A stretch of 64,000 bases of DNA from Nocardioides ganghwensis (GCF_014779655.1 NZ_JACXYX010000003.1:248001-312000); one strand, 5' to 3'; positions 11,463 to 20,982 are shown, counted from the stretch's first letter. Notes: a model not told the origin generated them from the sequence alone. Translations and numbers: made by a program.

Positions 11463-12089
11463 TCAGGACTTGTCGGAGCCCTTGGTGAACCAGCCGCCGC
11501 CACTGTCGGTCTGCTCGATCGGCTTGCCGGGCATCTCGTTGGCGCCGGGGGTGCGGCGCGGGAGGAGCGGGGGCTGGCCCTCGTCGCCGGCCTGCGACGT
11601 CGACGGCTGCTCGGGCGTCGGCTCGGCGGTCGGCTCGGCGGCGGTCGGCTCGGTGGCGGTCGGCTCGGTGGCGGTGGTCTCCGCGTCCACCTCCGACGGC
11701 AGTGTCGGGGTGTGGTCGGCCGTGCCCGGCACTTGCGGGGCGTAGTCGTCGGCCTTGTGGTCGACGCGCGGGTCGAGGCGGTCGGCCGCCCGGACCTGGC
11801 CCTCGTGCGTCGCCTCGAGCTGCTGGGCCGCGACGCGGGCCTCCTCGGCCTCGGCCTCTGCCCTGTCCGCCACCGCGCGGGCCTGCTCGGCCTCGGCCTC
11901 CGCTGCCGCCGCACGCTCCTGGGCGGGCGCGATGGTGGACTGCGCCTGCGTCGCGGCCTGCGCTCGGAGCTGCTCGGCGCGGACGACGTTGGCCTCCCGG
12001 TTCTTCTTCCGGACGACGAACGCCGCCACGGCGAGCGCGACGGCGATGAGGACGAGGACGAGGACGAGGACGATGTTGGGCGTGGTCAC
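11463..12089 (-). CDS. Membrane-anchored coiled-coil protein with Pro/Thr-rich tail
   Basis: The 208-residue protein has one N-terminal membrane helix (IVLVLVLVLIAVALAVAAFVV), a basic stop-transfer KKNR, an Ala/Glu/Gln coiled coil (about 40-95), then the short motif DRLDPRVDHKADDYAP and a Thr/Pro/Glu repeat tail (TATEPTATEPTAAEPT). It starts with GTG after AGAGGA. The next gene upstream encodes a clear paralogue sharing the DPRVD...DDYAP motif. Function unknown; a scaffold or envelope role is possible. The coiled coil is probably cytoplasmic if the anchor is N-out. Confidence 0.7.
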   Translation of the reverse strand: MTTPNIVLVLVLVLIAVALAVAAFVVRKKNREANVVRAEQLRAQAATQAQSTIAPAQERAAAAEAEAEQARAVADRAEAEAEEARVAAQQLEATHEGQVRAADRLDPRVDHKADDYAPQVPGTADHTPTLPSEVDAETTATEPTATEPTAAEPTAEPTPEQPSTSQAGDEGQPPLLPRRTPGANEMPGKPIEQTDSGGGWFTKGSDKS

Positions 12090-12104
12090 GGGCTTCCTCT
12101 TTCA

Positions 12105-12150
12105 CGGGACAGGGACGGCCAGTCTTCCAGCACTGGCCGTCGCTGTCCCG
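12105..12150. terminator. 19-bp hairpin between the two coiled-coil genes
   Basis: Arms 12105-12123 and 12132-12150 pair over 19 bases with a single mismatch, around an 8-base loop. It lies past the stop of the 150-residue gene and before the 208-residue gene, both on the minus strand. There is no U-tract, so it would be a GC-hairpin terminator or mRNA-stability element that separates expression of the two paralogues. Confidence 0.6.
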
Positions 12151-12172
12151 CGATGGTGCGGTGCGGCGCGGA

Positions 12173-12625
12173 TCAGGCGCGGTGCGTGCCGTCGGTCCCG
12201 TCGGTCCGACGCCGGTCGTCGGCGTCGAGCACCGTGTCGGGGTCGTGCGCGGTGGCACGGGGGTCGTGCCCCGTCGTGCCCGGGGCGTAGTCGTCGGACG
12301 ACGTGTCGACCCTCGGGTCGACCTGGTCGGCCGTGCGCAGCCGGTCCTCGTGCACGGCCTGCTGCTGCGTGGCCGCGACCTGGGCCTCACGTGCCTTCGC
12401 CTGGGCCCGCTCCGCCTCGAGCCGGGCGCGCTCGGCCTCGGCCTCGGCCTCCTTGGCGCGGACCTGGGTCTCCGGGATCTCGGTCGCGTGCTCGTGCGCC
12501 TCGTGCCGCAGCCGCTCGGCCTGCTCCTGCTGCTTCTTCTTGCGTTGCTGGGCGACCAGCCAGGCGACGAGTGCCGCCACGACCAGAACGACGACCAGGA
12601 CGATGATCCACTCGGTTGCTTCCAC
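12173..12625 (-). CDS. Membrane-anchored coiled-coil protein, paralogue of the next gene
   Basis: The 150-residue protein has an N-terminal membrane helix (WIIVLVVVLVVAALVAWLVA), a run of lysines and glutamines, a long charged coiled coil (about 30-95), and the shared motif DQVDPRVDTSSDDYAPGT before an Asp-rich tail. It starts with GTG behind AGGAGGA. The similarity to the 208-residue neighbour in order and motif shows a tandem duplication, with the tails since diverged. No known function was recognised. Confidence 0.7.
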   Translation of the reverse strand: MEATEWIIVLVVVLVVAALVAWLVAQQRKKKQQEQAERLRHEAHEHATEIPETQVRAKEAEAEAERARLEAERAQAKAREAQVAATQQQAVHEDRLRTADQVDPRVDTSSDDYAPGTTGHDPRATAHDPDTVLDADDRRRTDGTDGTHRA

Positions 12626-12711
12626 GGACGTTCCTCCTGCTCCGGCGACCTCGGACGAGTCGCCTCGTCCTCACCGTGGCACAGCAACCAGCCTCTGCGG
12701 CCCCCCCGGAA

Positions 12712-12730
12712 GGGTCACACTTCGTGACCC
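12712..12730. terminator. Hairpin after the haloperoxidase gene
   Basis: GGGTCAC and GTGACCC pair around a 5-base loop, 12 bases past the stop of the minus-strand haloperoxidase gene. It could end that transcript; no T-run follows. Confidence 0.45.
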
Positions 12731-12741
12731 GTCCCGAGCGG

Positions 12742-14013
12742 TCAGTGGATCGTCTGCATCACCCGCTGTGCCGTCGTGTGGCCGAGGTGGTAGCCGTCGT
12801 CCATCGCGTCGCGGAAGTGCAGGCCGCCCCAGATGCGGGCGTTCAGCGCGTCGTGCTCGAGCGCGGAGATCGTGGAGTAGCTGCGCGTCAGGGTCCCGAC
12901 GCGGAGCACGAGCGGGGTGTCGTCGCCCAGGGTCTGGCGCACCACCTCTGCCCACGGTGACGTCGCTGCTGCATGCCCGCTGGTGTAGTCGGAGTACGAC
13001 GGGGTGGGGTTGAGCGCCACCCAGCCGGTCTGCGGGACGGTGTCGGGGTTGCCGTCGGCGTCCGCCGCTGCGATGGCCTGGGCGGGACGCCAGAAGCCGA
13101 CGTCGAACTTGAGACGGAACGTCTGGATGAAGCTCGTGAGCACGGCCGCGTCCATCCGCGCGAACATCCGGGTGGTGGGCAGCAGCCCCATCGGCTCAGC
13201 GTCGAGCACCTCACACACGGCGAGCCGGTAGGCGCCGTTGACGTTGTTGGCGAAGAACTGCGAGATCGCGGTCTGCTCCGCCGTACGTGTGGTCGAGGTG
13301 GTCGACCCGATCGCGGCCACCTCCTTGTAGTCGGCGGTGTAGGCGGCGCTGTTGAGCGGGTCGGGTCCGTCGAGCGCCACGGGCGCGACGTTCACGACCG
13401 GCTTGAGGAAGCCGAGCCACGCCAGCGCCATACCGCCACCGGTCGTCGGGGCACCCGGGCCGGGCTGCCACACGCCCACGCCGGGGGCCTTCGAGTAGAC
13501 CCGAGAGAGGTCGAACCGTCCGTCGCCGACCCGGGACTCGATCATCGCGTCAGCAGCGGCCGCGCCGATGGCGGCACCCGCGGCGGCCTTCTTCCCGTCC
13601 GGGATCCGCGCCATCGTGGCCGCGAGCTCGGCATCGAGGTTGGCCCGCGACGCCGGGAAGTACTCCCACAGCACGTCGTGTGCGGCGGTCGCCACGGCGG
13701 CGGTCGCGGCGACCCGTCCTCGGCGCTGGGCCTCGCTGGCCGCGTCGTGCACCGCGAGCGAGGTGAACGTGAGGTACATCGACCCGACGGGCGGTGCCGG
13801 CGTCGGCACCGTCTCTGACCAGATCGTGCGCACGGCTGTCCGCTGCCACAGCACGGCGGCCTCGGCCGCCTTGATGTGGTCGTCCTGCGGGCCGGCGGAG
13901 GCACGGGCGGAGCGGCCGCCGCCCGCGGGGACGGCTTCCGCGACGGACGCGAAGAGCGGGAGCACGAGGACGCTGGTGCAGAGCAGGACGAAGGAGCGGC
14001 GGAGCGAGGTCAT
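12742..14013 (-). CDS. Secreted vanadium-dependent haloperoxidase / PAP2-type enzyme
   Basis: The 423-residue protein has a signal peptide (1-27, ending SVAEAVPA). It carries every vanadate ligand position of the chloroperoxidase family: Lys 302 and Arg 309 (KFDVGFWR), Ser-Gly-His 345-347 (TSGHAA), Arg 393 and His 399 (RIWGGLH), with the 7- and 6-residue spacings of the known enzymes. Such enzymes oxidise halides with H2O2, and related members act as acid phosphatases. The exported form and lack of biosynthetic neighbours suggest extracellular halogenation or peroxide-dependent chemistry. The ATG at 14013 is chosen since the signal peptide starts there. Confidence 0.85.
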   Translation of the reverse strand: MTSLRRSFVLLCTSVLVLPLFASVAEAVPAGGGRSARASAGPQDDHIKAAEAAVLWQRTAVRTIWSETVPTPAPPVGSMYLTFTSLAVHDAASEAQRRGRVAATAAVATAAHDVLWEYFPASRANLDAELAATMARIPDGKKAAAGAAIGAAAADAMIESRVGDGRFDLSRVYSKAPGVGVWQPGPGAPTTGGGMALAWLGFLKPVVNVAPVALDGPDPLNSAAYTADYKEVAAIGSTTSTTRTAEQTAISQFFANNVNGAYRLAVCEVLDAEPMGLLPTTRMFARMDAAVLTSFIQTFRLKFDVGFWRPAQAIAAADADGNPDTVPQTGWVALNPTPSYSDYTSGHAAATSPWAEVVRQTLGDDTPLVLRVGTLTRSYSTISALEHDALNARIWGGLHFRDAMDDGYHLGHTTAQRVMQTIH

Positions 14014-14110
14014 GGCGTACGCCTTTCGCGACGAGGAAGCCTCCTGCGAGTCTCGGCCGCTGCGCGGGCGCCGCACCATTCGCGTTCCGGCGAACCTTTG
14101 TCGACGGCGT

Positions 14111-14716
14111 CTAGACCATGCGGGCGACCCGCTCCCTGAGGTCGAGGCCGGGCAGGTCCCGCTCCTGGAGCCGCGCGACCGCCGCGAGACGTCCGCTCAC
14201 CCCGAGCTTGCGATAGACGTGCTCGAGGTGCTTGCGGACGGTCGACTCGGCGATGCAGAGCTCGTGGGCGATCTGCGCGTTCGTCGCACCGGCCGCCACG
14301 CGGCCCAGCACCGTGCGCTCCTGTGTCGTGAGGCAGGCCAGCGCGGGTGCCGGTCGCTCGTGGACGAGCCTCGCCAGGGCCGGCACGATGAGCCGGGCCA
14401 TGGCGCGGTCGCGGTCGGTGAAGACCGTCCGGTACCTGACGAACAGCACGCGGACGACGTCGTCCTCGCCGTTGCTGAACTCGATCTCCAGCCGGTCGGT
14501 CCCGTGGCGTGCGGGCGTCGGGTGTCCGATGGCGACCTCCTCGGTGACGCACCGGAGGCGGTCGTGGAAGATCGCCGCCACGCGACCGCAGGGGATCAGG
14601 ACGGCCAGCCATCCGAGGACCTCCGCAGTGGGGAGCGGCGTGCCCGGGCACGGCAGGGCCCCCAGCAGGTGGCGCATCGCCTGCTGCTCCTCCGCGTTGA
14701 GCACAAGGTCCGTCAT
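14111..14716 (-). CDS. LuxR-type (NarL/GerE) HTH transcriptional regulator
   Basis: The 201-residue protein ends with a GerE helix-turn-helix (about 135-190): [20 protein letters not shown], then [20 protein letters not shown]. The first 120 residues look like a GAF/PAS-type sensory part with the strand-rich stretch [13 protein letters not shown]. It has no receiver domain, so it is not a standard response regulator. It is divergent from hutH across 123 bases and so could regulate histidine use, but it might equally regulate itself or the haloperoxidase downstream. Confidence 0.8.
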   Translation of the reverse strand: MTDLVLNAEEQQAMRHLLGALPCPGTPLPTAEVLGWLAVLIPCGRVAAIFHDRLRCVTEEVAIGHPTPARHGTDRLEIEFSNGEDDVVRVLFVRYRTVFTDRDRAMARLIVPALARLVHERPAPALACLTTQERTVLGRVAAGATNAQIAHELCIAESTVRKHLEHVYRKLGVSGRLAAVARLQERDLPGLDLRERVARMV

Positions 14717-14839
14717 CGTTCTCGCCTGCCTCGACGCTAGACCTGCGACAGCGTGCCTGCATCCCATATTCGGGGTGTCTGGGATCCGAGACGGTAGGGC
14801 GTCCGCGCGGGTGGAGCGGGACGCCTGCGGAGGAGTTTG
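14717..14839. promoter_or_regulatory. Divergent LuxR/hutH promoter region
   Basis: This gap feeds both the LuxR gene and hutH. It holds an inverted repeat ATCCCA / TGGGAT (about 14760-14790) that could be an operator, and a leader hairpin GGCGTCC / GGACGCC (about 14798-14826) that ends just before the GCGGAGGAG ribosome site of hutH. No promoter boxes are certain. Confidence 0.4.
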
Positions 14840-16396
14840 ATGGGCGTCATGCAGAGCATCCAGGCCATCGAGGTGGGCGTCGGCCCCGTCCCGTTCGACG
14901 ACCTCGTCCGCGTCGCCCGCGAGGGCGCCCCCGTCGTCCTCACGCCGGAGGCCCTCGCCGCGATCGACCATGCCCGCGGGGTCGTCGAGGCGCTGGCCGC
15001 CGCCGAGACCCCGACCTACGGCGTCAGCACCGGCTTCGGCGCCCTCGCCACCCGCCACATCCCGACCGAGATGCGCGCCCAGCTCCAGCGCTCCCTCGTA
15101 CGCTCCCACGCCGCCGGCTCGGGTCCCGAGGTCGAGCGCGAGGTGGTCCGCGCGCTCATGCTGCTGCGGCTCTCGACGCTCGCGACCGGGCGCACCGGCG
15201 TACGCCGCGAGACCGCGCAGCTCATGGCGGACCTGCTCTCCCACGGCATCACCCCGGTGGTGCACGAGTACGGCTCGCTCGGCTGCTCGGGCGACCTCGC
15301 GCCGCTGTCGCACTGCGCGCTCGCGCTGATGGGCGAGGGCGACGTGCGCGACGCCTCCGGCCGCCTCGTACCCGCTGCCGAGGCGCTCGCCGCCGCCGGC
15401 CTCGAGCCGGTCGAGCTCGTCGCCAAGGAGGGCCTCGCCCTGATCAACGGCACCGACGGCATGCTCGGCATGCTCGTGATGGCGATCGCCGACCTGCGGA
15501 TGCTGCTGCGCACCGCCGACGTCGCGGCCGCGATGAGCGTCGAGGCCCAGCTCGGCACCGACCGCGTGTTCGCCCCCGAGCTCCAGGCGATCCGCCCGCA
15601 CCCCGGGCAGGCGCTGTCCGCGGCCAACCTCACTGCGCTGATGGCCGGCTCCGCGATCGTCGCCTCCCACCGCACGGGCGACTGCAACCGCGTGCAGGAC
15701 GCCTACTCGCTGCGCTGCTCGCCGCAGGTCCACGGCGCCGCCCGCGACACCGTCGAGCACGCCGCCACGGTCGCCGGGCGCGAGCTCGCCAGCGCCGTCG
15801 ACAACCCCGTCGTGATGGGCGACGCGGTCGAGTCCAACGGCAACTTCCACGGCGCGCCGGTGGCGTACGTCCTCGACTTCCTCGCCATCGTCGCGGCCGA
15901 CGTGGCCTCGATCAGCGAGCGGCGCACCGACCGGTTCCTCGACAAGGCGCGCAACCACGGGCTGCCGCCGTTCCTGGCCGACGACCCCGGAGTCGACAGT
16001 GGCCACATGATCGCCCAGTACACCCAGGCGGCCATCGTGTCCGAGCTCAAGCGGCTCGCGGTCCCGGCGTCGGTCGACTCGATCCCCTCCAGCGCCATGC
16101 AGGAGGACCACGTCTCGATGGGCTGGAGCGCCGCCCGCAAGCTGCGCCGGTCGGTCGACGGCCTGTCCCGCGTGGTCGCCGTCGAGGTGCTCACCGCGGC
16201 GCGCGCCCTCGACCTGCGGGCACCGCTCACCCCGTCGCCGGCCACCGGAGCGGTGGTCGACCTGCTCCGCAGCAACGGCGTCGCGGGCCCCGGTCCCGAC
16301 CGCCACCTCTCGCCCGAGATCGAGGCCGCGGTCGGCCTCGTCCAGTCCGGCGCGGTCCTCGCCGCCGCCGAGTCCGTGATCGGAGAACTCCAGTGA
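14840..16396 (+). CDS. hutH: Histidine ammonia-lyase
   Basis: The 518-residue enzyme converts L-histidine to urocanate and ammonia, the first step of histidine breakdown. The catalytic Tyr 60 (TYGVSTGFG) and the MIO-forming region [15 protein letters not shown] are present; the cofactor triad here reads Cys149-Ser150-Gly151 rather than the usual Ala-Ser-Gly. Further family blocks include [10 protein letters not shown] and [12 protein letters not shown]. Length fits the family. ATG 14840 stands five bases after GCGGAGGAG; a TTG one codon earlier is less likely. It overlaps hutU by four bases (GTGA), so the two are co-translated. Confidence 0.95.
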   Translation: MGVMQSIQAIEVGVGPVPFDDLVRVAREGAPVVLTPEALAAIDHARGVVEALAAAETPTYGVSTGFGALATRHIPTEMRAQLQRSLVRSHAAGSGPEVEREVVRALMLLRLSTLATGRTGVRRETAQLMADLLSHGITPVVHEYGSLGCSGDLAPLSHCALALMGEGDVRDASGRLVPAAEALAAAGLEPVELVAKEGLALINGTDGMLGMLVMAIADLRMLLRTADVAAAMSVEAQLGTDRVFAPELQAIRPHPGQALSAANLTALMAGSAIVASHRTGDCNRVQDAYSLRCSPQVHGAARDTVEHAATVAGRELASAVDNPVVMGDAVESNGNFHGAPVAYVLDFLAIVAADVASISERRTDRFLDKARNHGLPPFLADDPGVDSGHMIAQYTQAAIVSELKRLAVPASVDSIPSSAMQEDHVSMGWSAARKLRRSVDGLSRVVAVEVLTAARALDLRAPLTPSPATGAVVDLLRSNGVAGPGPDRHLSPEIEAAVGLVQSGAVLAAAESVIGELQ

Positions 16397-18090
16397 ACGA
16401 ACGCCTGCCCATCCACGCCGCCACCGGCACCGAGCTGACCGCGAAGTCGTGGCAGACCGAGGCGCCGCTGCGGATGCTGATGAACAACCTCGACCCCGAC
16501 AACGCCGAGCGCCCCGAGGACCTCGTCGTCTACGGCGGCACCGGCAAGGCGGCGCGCAGCTGGGAGGCGTACGACGCCATCGTCCGCACCCTGCGCGACC
16601 TCGAGGACGACGAGACGCTGCTCGTGCAGTCCGGCAAGCCGGTCGGCGTGATGCGCACCCACGCGTGGGCGCCGCGGGTGCTGATCGCCAACTCCAACCT
16701 CGTCGGTGACTGGGCCGACTGGGAGGAGTTCCGCCGGCTCGAGGACCTCGGGCTCACGATGTACGGCCAGATGACGGCCGGCTCGTGGATCTACATCGGC
16801 ACGCAGGGCATCCTGCAGGGCACCTTCGAGACCTTCGCCGCGATCGCGGACAAGAAGTTCGACGGGACCCTGGCCGGCACGATCACCGTCACCGCCGGCC
16901 TCGGCGGGATGGGTGGCGCCCAGCCGCTCGCCGTGACGATGAACGACGGCGTCGCGATCTGCGTCGAGTGCGACCAGCACCGCATCGACCGCCGCCTCGA
17001 GACGCGCTACCTCGACGTCCAGGCCCGCGACCTCGACCACGCGATCGAGCTCGCCCTCGAGGCCCGCGACGAGCGCCGCGGCCTGTCGATCGGCCTCCTC
17101 GGCAACGCCGCCGAGATCCTGCCGGAGCTGCTCGAGCGGCACCTCGCGCGGGGCGAGCGGGGGGAGGGCCCGCTGGTCGACATCGTCACGGACCAGACGT
17201 CCGCCCACGACCCGCTCTTCTACCTGCCGGCCGGGACCGCGTACGACGACTGGGAGCGCGAGCGCACCGAGGACCCGCGCGGCTTCACCAAGCGCGCGCA
17301 GGAGTCCATGGCCACGCACGTGCGGGCGATGGTGGAGTTCCAGGACGCCGGCGCCGAGGTCTTCGACTACGGCAACTCGATCCGCGACGAGGCCCGCAAG
17401 GGCGGCTACGACCGGGCGTTCGAGTTCCCCGGCTTCGTGCCTGCCTACATCCGGCCGCTCTTCTGCGAGGGCAAGGGCCCGTTCCGCTGGGCCGCGCTGT
17501 CCGGCGACCCCGCCGACATCGCCGCCACCGACCGCGCCATCAAGGAGCTGTTCCCGGCGGACGAGAAGCCGGAGTACGCCCGGCTGCACAAGTGGCTCGA
17601 CATGGCGGCCGAGCGGGTGCAGTTCCAGGGCCTCCCGGCCCGGATCTGCTGGCTCGGCTACGGCGACCGCCACCGCGCGGGGCTGAAGTTCAACGAGATG
17701 GTGGCCGGCGGCGAGCTCACGGCACCGATCGTCATCGGCCGCGACCACCTCGACTGCGGCTCGGTCGCCTCGCCCTACCGCGAGACCGAGGCGATGCTCG
17801 ACGGGTCCGACGCCATCGCCGACTGGGCGATCCTCAACGCGCTGGTCAACACCGCGTCCGGCGCGACGTGGGTCTCCTTCCACCACGGCGGCGGCGTCGG
17901 CATCGGCCGCTCGCTCCACGCCGGCCAGGTCACGGTCGCCGACGGCACCGACCTCGCGGCGGAGAAGATCGAGCGGGTCCTCACCAACGACCCGGGCATG
18001 GGCGTCATCCGCCACGTCGACGCGGGCTACGACCGGGCCGTCGAGGTCGCGCAGGAGCGCGGCGTACGGGTCCCGATGTCCGAGGGCTGA
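16393..18090 (+). CDS. hutU: Urocanate hydratase
   Basis: The 565-residue enzyme turns urocanate into imidazolonepropionate using tightly bound NAD+ as an electrophile. The NAD-binding glycine run GLGGMGGAQ, the block [11 protein letters not shown] and the catalytic-cysteine block [13 protein letters not shown] are all present. The length is that of the family. It starts with GTG overlapping the hutH stop. The remaining pathway genes (hutF, hutI) are 12 kb away, so the pathway is split over two operons. Confidence 0.96.
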   Translation: MNERLPIHAATGTELTAKSWQTEAPLRMLMNNLDPDNAERPEDLVVYGGTGKAARSWEAYDAIVRTLRDLEDDETLLVQSGKPVGVMRTHAWAPRVLIANSNLVGDWADWEEFRRLEDLGLTMYGQMTAGSWIYIGTQGILQGTFETFAAIADKKFDGTLAGTITVTAGLGGMGGAQPLAVTMNDGVAICVECDQHRIDRRLETRYLDVQARDLDHAIELALEARDERRGLSIGLLGNAAEILPELLERHLARGERGEGPLVDIVTDQTSAHDPLFYLPAGTAYDDWERERTEDPRGFTKRAQESMATHVRAMVEFQDAGAEVFDYGNSIRDEARKGGYDRAFEFPGFVPAYIRPLFCEGKGPFRWAALSGDPADIAATDRAIKELFPADEKPEYARLHKWLDMAAERVQFQGLPARICWLGYGDRHRAGLKFNEMVAGGELTAPIVIGRDHLDCGSVASPYRETEAMLDGSDAIADWAILNALVNTASGATWVSFHHGGGVGIGRSLHAGQVTVADGTDLAAEKIERVLTNDPGMGVIRHVDAGYDRAVEVAQERGVRVPMSEG

Positions 18091-18101
18091 CGGGCCTCGG
18101 C

Positions 18102-18156
18102 CTGGGGAACGATCGACACCTCCTGAGGCCCGATCGAGGTGCACCTCGTTCCCCAG
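18102..18156. terminator. Nested inverted repeats after hutU
   Basis: CTGGGGAACGA (18102-18112) pairs perfectly with TCGTTCCCCAG (18146-18156); inside lie the palindromes CGATCG and GAGGTGCACCTC. The element sits between the convergent ends of hutU and the phosphotransferase gene and probably serves as a bidirectional terminator. Confidence 0.5.
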
Positions 18157-18175
18157 TGGGGCCGCGTGGCTGGCC

Positions 18176-19477
18176 TCAGCCGCCCGCGGTGGTCACCCGC
18201 TCGACCACCTCGCGGGTGAACCTCAGCACGACGCCGTCGAAGTCGCCGGCGCCGTCCTCGCTCGCCGCCGCGATCTGGGCGAAGGTGACGGTCTGGAAGA
18301 CGAGGTCCGCCAGCGGAGCGAGCTCGAGCGCCCGGTCGACGTCGGCATCGGGGAAGGCGTCGCGCCAGGGCGCGGCGTACGCCTGCATCACCCGCTCCGC
18401 CTCGCCCGCGCCGGTCCCGTACCAGTCGAGCACGCGGGCGAGGTGGCTGCCGTCGAGGAACGGGTGGGTCACACAGCCGTCGGTCCAGTCGAAGATCCGC
18501 ACCTCGCGTCCGTCGTAGGCGACGTTGCCGGGGTGGAGGTCACCGTGGGAGAGGGTGTCGGGGATCCCGCACGCCCAGAACTCCCGCACCAGCGCCTCGG
18601 CGCCGGCGGCCGCGGTCGTCAGCTGCTCCCGCTCCGCCTCGGTGAGCACGGCCAGCTCCGGGCTGGTGTCCAGGACGACGCGCCACGTCGCGAGCGTGGC
18701 CTCGAGGCCTCGCTCGGGGCAGCCCGCGGCGCGGAGCTCGTCGAGCCAGTCGAGCGCCGTGACCTGGGCCCGCGCCCAGGCGGGCGCCGCCGCGTCGACG
18801 GCGCCGTCGGCACGGTCGCGGTCGGAGGCGCCGTGCAACGGCTCCATCAGCAGCCAGCCGGCTCGGTCGTCCCCCGCCACCAGCAGCGGCACCAGGTGGC
18901 CGATCCGCTGGGCGAGGCGGCCCACGATGGCCGCCTCGGCGATGAAGTGGTCGCAGCACGCCTTGAACCACAGCGGGCCGCGGTCGGTCGGGACCTCGAA
19001 GACGGCTGAGATGCTCCAGACCCGGTGGGTGCGGAGCGGGCCTGTGCGCCGAGTCCCGTTCGCGGCCAGCTGCTCGTCCACCCACGCCTCGACGCGGTCG
19101 TGCCATCCGGGGCGGAACCAGTCCGGGCGTCGCGGAGGGGCCGAGCCGGCGTACTGCTCGAGAGCCGCCCGGACCGGTGACCGCCACGGCTCGGCGAGGT
19201 CGTCGAGCCGTCGCCAGTCGGCGCCGGCGGGTGCGTCGCCGCGCAGCGCGAGGACGTGCAGCCGGTCGGGTCGGCTGTCGGGGGCCTCCGCGGGCAGCGT
19301 CACGACCGGGGCCAGGTGCACCCCGTGGCCGGCGACGGTGGTGGCGTACGCCGTGGGATCCGGCGCGTCGTCGTTCTCGGGGTCCTGCACGAAGCTCGGC
19401 AGCGACCCGTCACCGGCGACGAGGACGGTGTCGTCGCGGACGAGGGCGACGTGGTGCGTGCGCTGCGAGGCGGTCAT
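18176..19477 (-). CDS. Aminoglycoside phosphotransferase (APH)-fold kinase-like protein
   Basis: In this 433-residue protein the APH-type kinase fold fills residues 130-400. The catalytic loop LSHGDLHPGN and the metal loop IFDWTDG are intact, and a P-loop-like lysine lies in LWFKACCDH. The first 80 residues form a separate small domain (VALVRDDTVLVAGDG...PVVTLPAE) that resembles a Nudix-type strand pattern but lacks the Nudix box. APH-fold enzymes phosphorylate small alcohols and amines or antibiotics; the substrate here is unknown. It converges on hutU and is divergent from the M48 protease gene. Confidence 0.75.
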   Translation of the reverse strand: MTASQRTHHVALVRDDTVLVAGDGSLPSFVQDPENDDAPDPTAYATTVAGHGVHLAPVVTLPAEAPDSRPDRLHVLALRGDAPAGADWRRLDDLAEPWRSPVRAALEQYAGSAPPRRPDWFRPGWHDRVEAWVDEQLAANGTRRTGPLRTHRVWSISAVFEVPTDRGPLWFKACCDHFIAEAAIVGRLAQRIGHLVPLLVAGDDRAGWLLMEPLHGASDRDRADGAVDAAAPAWARAQVTALDWLDELRAAGCPERGLEATLATWRVVLDTSPELAVLTEAEREQLTTAAAGAEALVREFWACGIPDTLSHGDLHPGNVAYDGREVRIFDWTDGCVTHPFLDGSHLARVLDWYGTGAGEAERVMQAYAAPWRDAFPDADVDRALELAPLADLVFQTVTFAQIAAASEDGAGDFDGVVLRFTREVVERVTTAGG

Positions 19478-19577
19478 GCGGAGATGATGACCTCGCGGTC
19501 ACGCGTCCGACACCCGATTTCGGCGTGGTTGGCGCGAACGCGCGACATCCCGCGGGGTTGTAGGACAGGATCCCTCC

Positions 19578-20606
19578 ATGGCATCGGGGGAGAAGAAGCC
19601 GGCGCGCTCGCGCGTCGTGCTCACGGACATCAGCTCGCGGGCGTGGGAGCACCCCGCCGACAAGGGCGCACTGGTCGCGCTGCGCAAGCTCAAGGGCTTC
19701 GACGTGCTGCTCAAGACCATGTCGGGGGTCTTCCGGGAGCGGGCCTGGCGCCTCACGCTGCTCGGCTCGGCCGTACGCGTCGACGAGCGGCAGTTCGCCC
19801 GGCTGCACCGGCTGCTGGCGGAGGTCGGGCAGAGCCTCGACGCCACGGACCTGCCGGAGATGTACGTCCAGGCGGACCCCACGCTGAGTGCGCTGACGAT
19901 CGGCATGGACCGGCCGATCATCGTGCTGTCGTCGGGCCTCGTGCACCACCTCGACGACGACGAGCTGCGCTTCGTCATCGGCCACGAGCTCGGCCACGCG
20001 ATCAGCGGTCACGCGATCTACCGCACACTGCTCATGCGCCTGTTGGGCCTCGGCGGCCTGCTCAACGCGATCCCCGGCGGCGCCATCGGCATCCGGATGG
20101 TCACCGTCGGGCTGCTCGAGTGGTCGCGCAAGGCCGAGCTGTCGGCCGACCGCGCCGGCCTGCTCGCCAGCCAGGACCCGACGGCGGCGCTGCGTACGCA
20201 CATGAAGATCGCCAGCGGCGGCACGCTCGAGGAGCTCGACGTCACCTCGTTCCTCTCGCAGGGGGCGGAGTACGACGAGGGCGGCGACGTGCGGGAGTCG
20301 CTCATCAAGCTCTCGCTGCTCCAGCAGCAGAGCCACCCGTTCGCCGTCGTGCGCGCCACCGAGCTGCGCCGCTGGATCGACACGGGCGCCTACACGACGA
20401 TCCTCGGCGGCGACTACCCGCGCCGTGCCGACGACGACACCGCCTCGGTGAGCGAGGCCGCGCAGGAGGCTGCGGCGAGCTACGCCCTGGCCTTCGAGCG
20501 CACCCAGGACACGCTCGGACGCCTCGTCCACGACCTGGCCGGCTGGATGGGCTCGGCCAGCACGTGGATCAACGACCGGTTCCGGCGCGGCAGCGAGAGC
20601 GCCTGA
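19578..20606 (+). CDS. M48-family zinc metalloprotease
   Basis: The 342-residue protein has the zinc motif HELGH at 136-140, with the third ligand Glu 187 in KAELSADRAGLL, as in HtpX/Ste24-type M48 peptidases. One hydrophobic stretch (150-175) may touch the membrane, but the multi-spanning HtpX layout is missing, so it belongs to the shorter M48 group common in actinobacteria. A role in protein quality control is likely but not shown. It starts at ATG 19578 after an AGGA site and ends at a hairpin terminator. Confidence 0.85.
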   Translation: MASGEKKPARSRVVLTDISSRAWEHPADKGALVALRKLKGFDVLLKTMSGVFRERAWRLTLLGSAVRVDERQFARLHRLLAEVGQSLDATDLPEMYVQADPTLSALTIGMDRPIIVLSSGLVHHLDDDELRFVIGHELGHAISGHAIYRTLLMRLLGLGGLLNAIPGGAIGIRMVTVGLLEWSRKAELSADRAGLLASQDPTAALRTHMKIASGGTLEELDVTSFLSQGAEYDEGGDVRESLIKLSLLQQQSHPFAVVRATELRRWIDTGAYTTILGGDYPRRADDDTASVSEAAQEAAASYALAFERTQDTLGRLVHDLAGWMGSASTWINDRFRRGSESA

Positions 20607-20635
20607 GGCTCCCGGTCGGTCCCTGACGCAGTCGA

Positions 20636-20662
20636 GCCCCGGACACCAGTGGTGTCCGGGGC
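20636..20662. terminator. Bidirectional terminator hairpin
   Basis: GCCCCGGACACC and its exact complement pair over 12 bases around the loop AGT, between the convergent ends of the M48 protease and DUF6131 genes. This is the clearest rho-independent-like stem in the window, though it lacks a U-run. Confidence 0.7.
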
Positions 20663-20683
20663 CCGACGGAAGACGGCGTGCTG

Positions 20684-20827
20684 CTACCAGACCCGGCGGC
20701 TGGAGCCCCCGATCGGCACGAAGTTCAGCACCAGGCCGACGACGATCAGGATGATGCCGATGGTGGTGAGGATGCTCTGGGGCAGCAGGAGCCCGAGGAT
20801 GAGCAGGATCAGTCCGAGGACAATCAT
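20684..20827 (-). CDS. DUF6131-like small membrane protein
   Basis: A 47-residue protein of two short hydrophobic helices (VLGLILLILGLLLP and TIGIILIVVGLVLNFVP) separated by a turn, ending in SSRRVW. ATG 20827 follows a strong AGGAGG site. Length and pattern match the small DUF6131 family widespread in actinobacteria, whose function is unknown; members are often seen as stress-induced membrane peptides. The Arg-rich end should stay in the cytoplasm. Confidence 0.75.
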   Translation of the reverse strand: MIVLGLILLILGLLLPQSILTTIGIILIVVGLVLNFVPIGGSSRRVW

Positions 20828-20982
20828 GGGGTTTGCCTCCTAGGTGATGCGACCGGCCCACGGTGGGCGGCCGCCGGATCACTCTGCCGCCCCGTGGGTC
20901 CTTTGAAAAGTCGGGATCCCCCCTGCGGGTGAGGATTTGTCCACCGTCTGTCCAAGGGGTCCGACCCGGGCGCGGCGACCTG

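Noticed and set aside
14717..16306. Extended minus-strand frame joining the LuxR gene with a region over hutH
   Set aside because: The upstream part is antisense to hutH and has no recognisable protein; the family homology starts at the ATG 14716.
18176..19477. Specific antibiotic-resistance gene
   Set aside because: Only the general APH kinase fold is visible; the many APH-fold proteins of actinobacteria act on other substrates.
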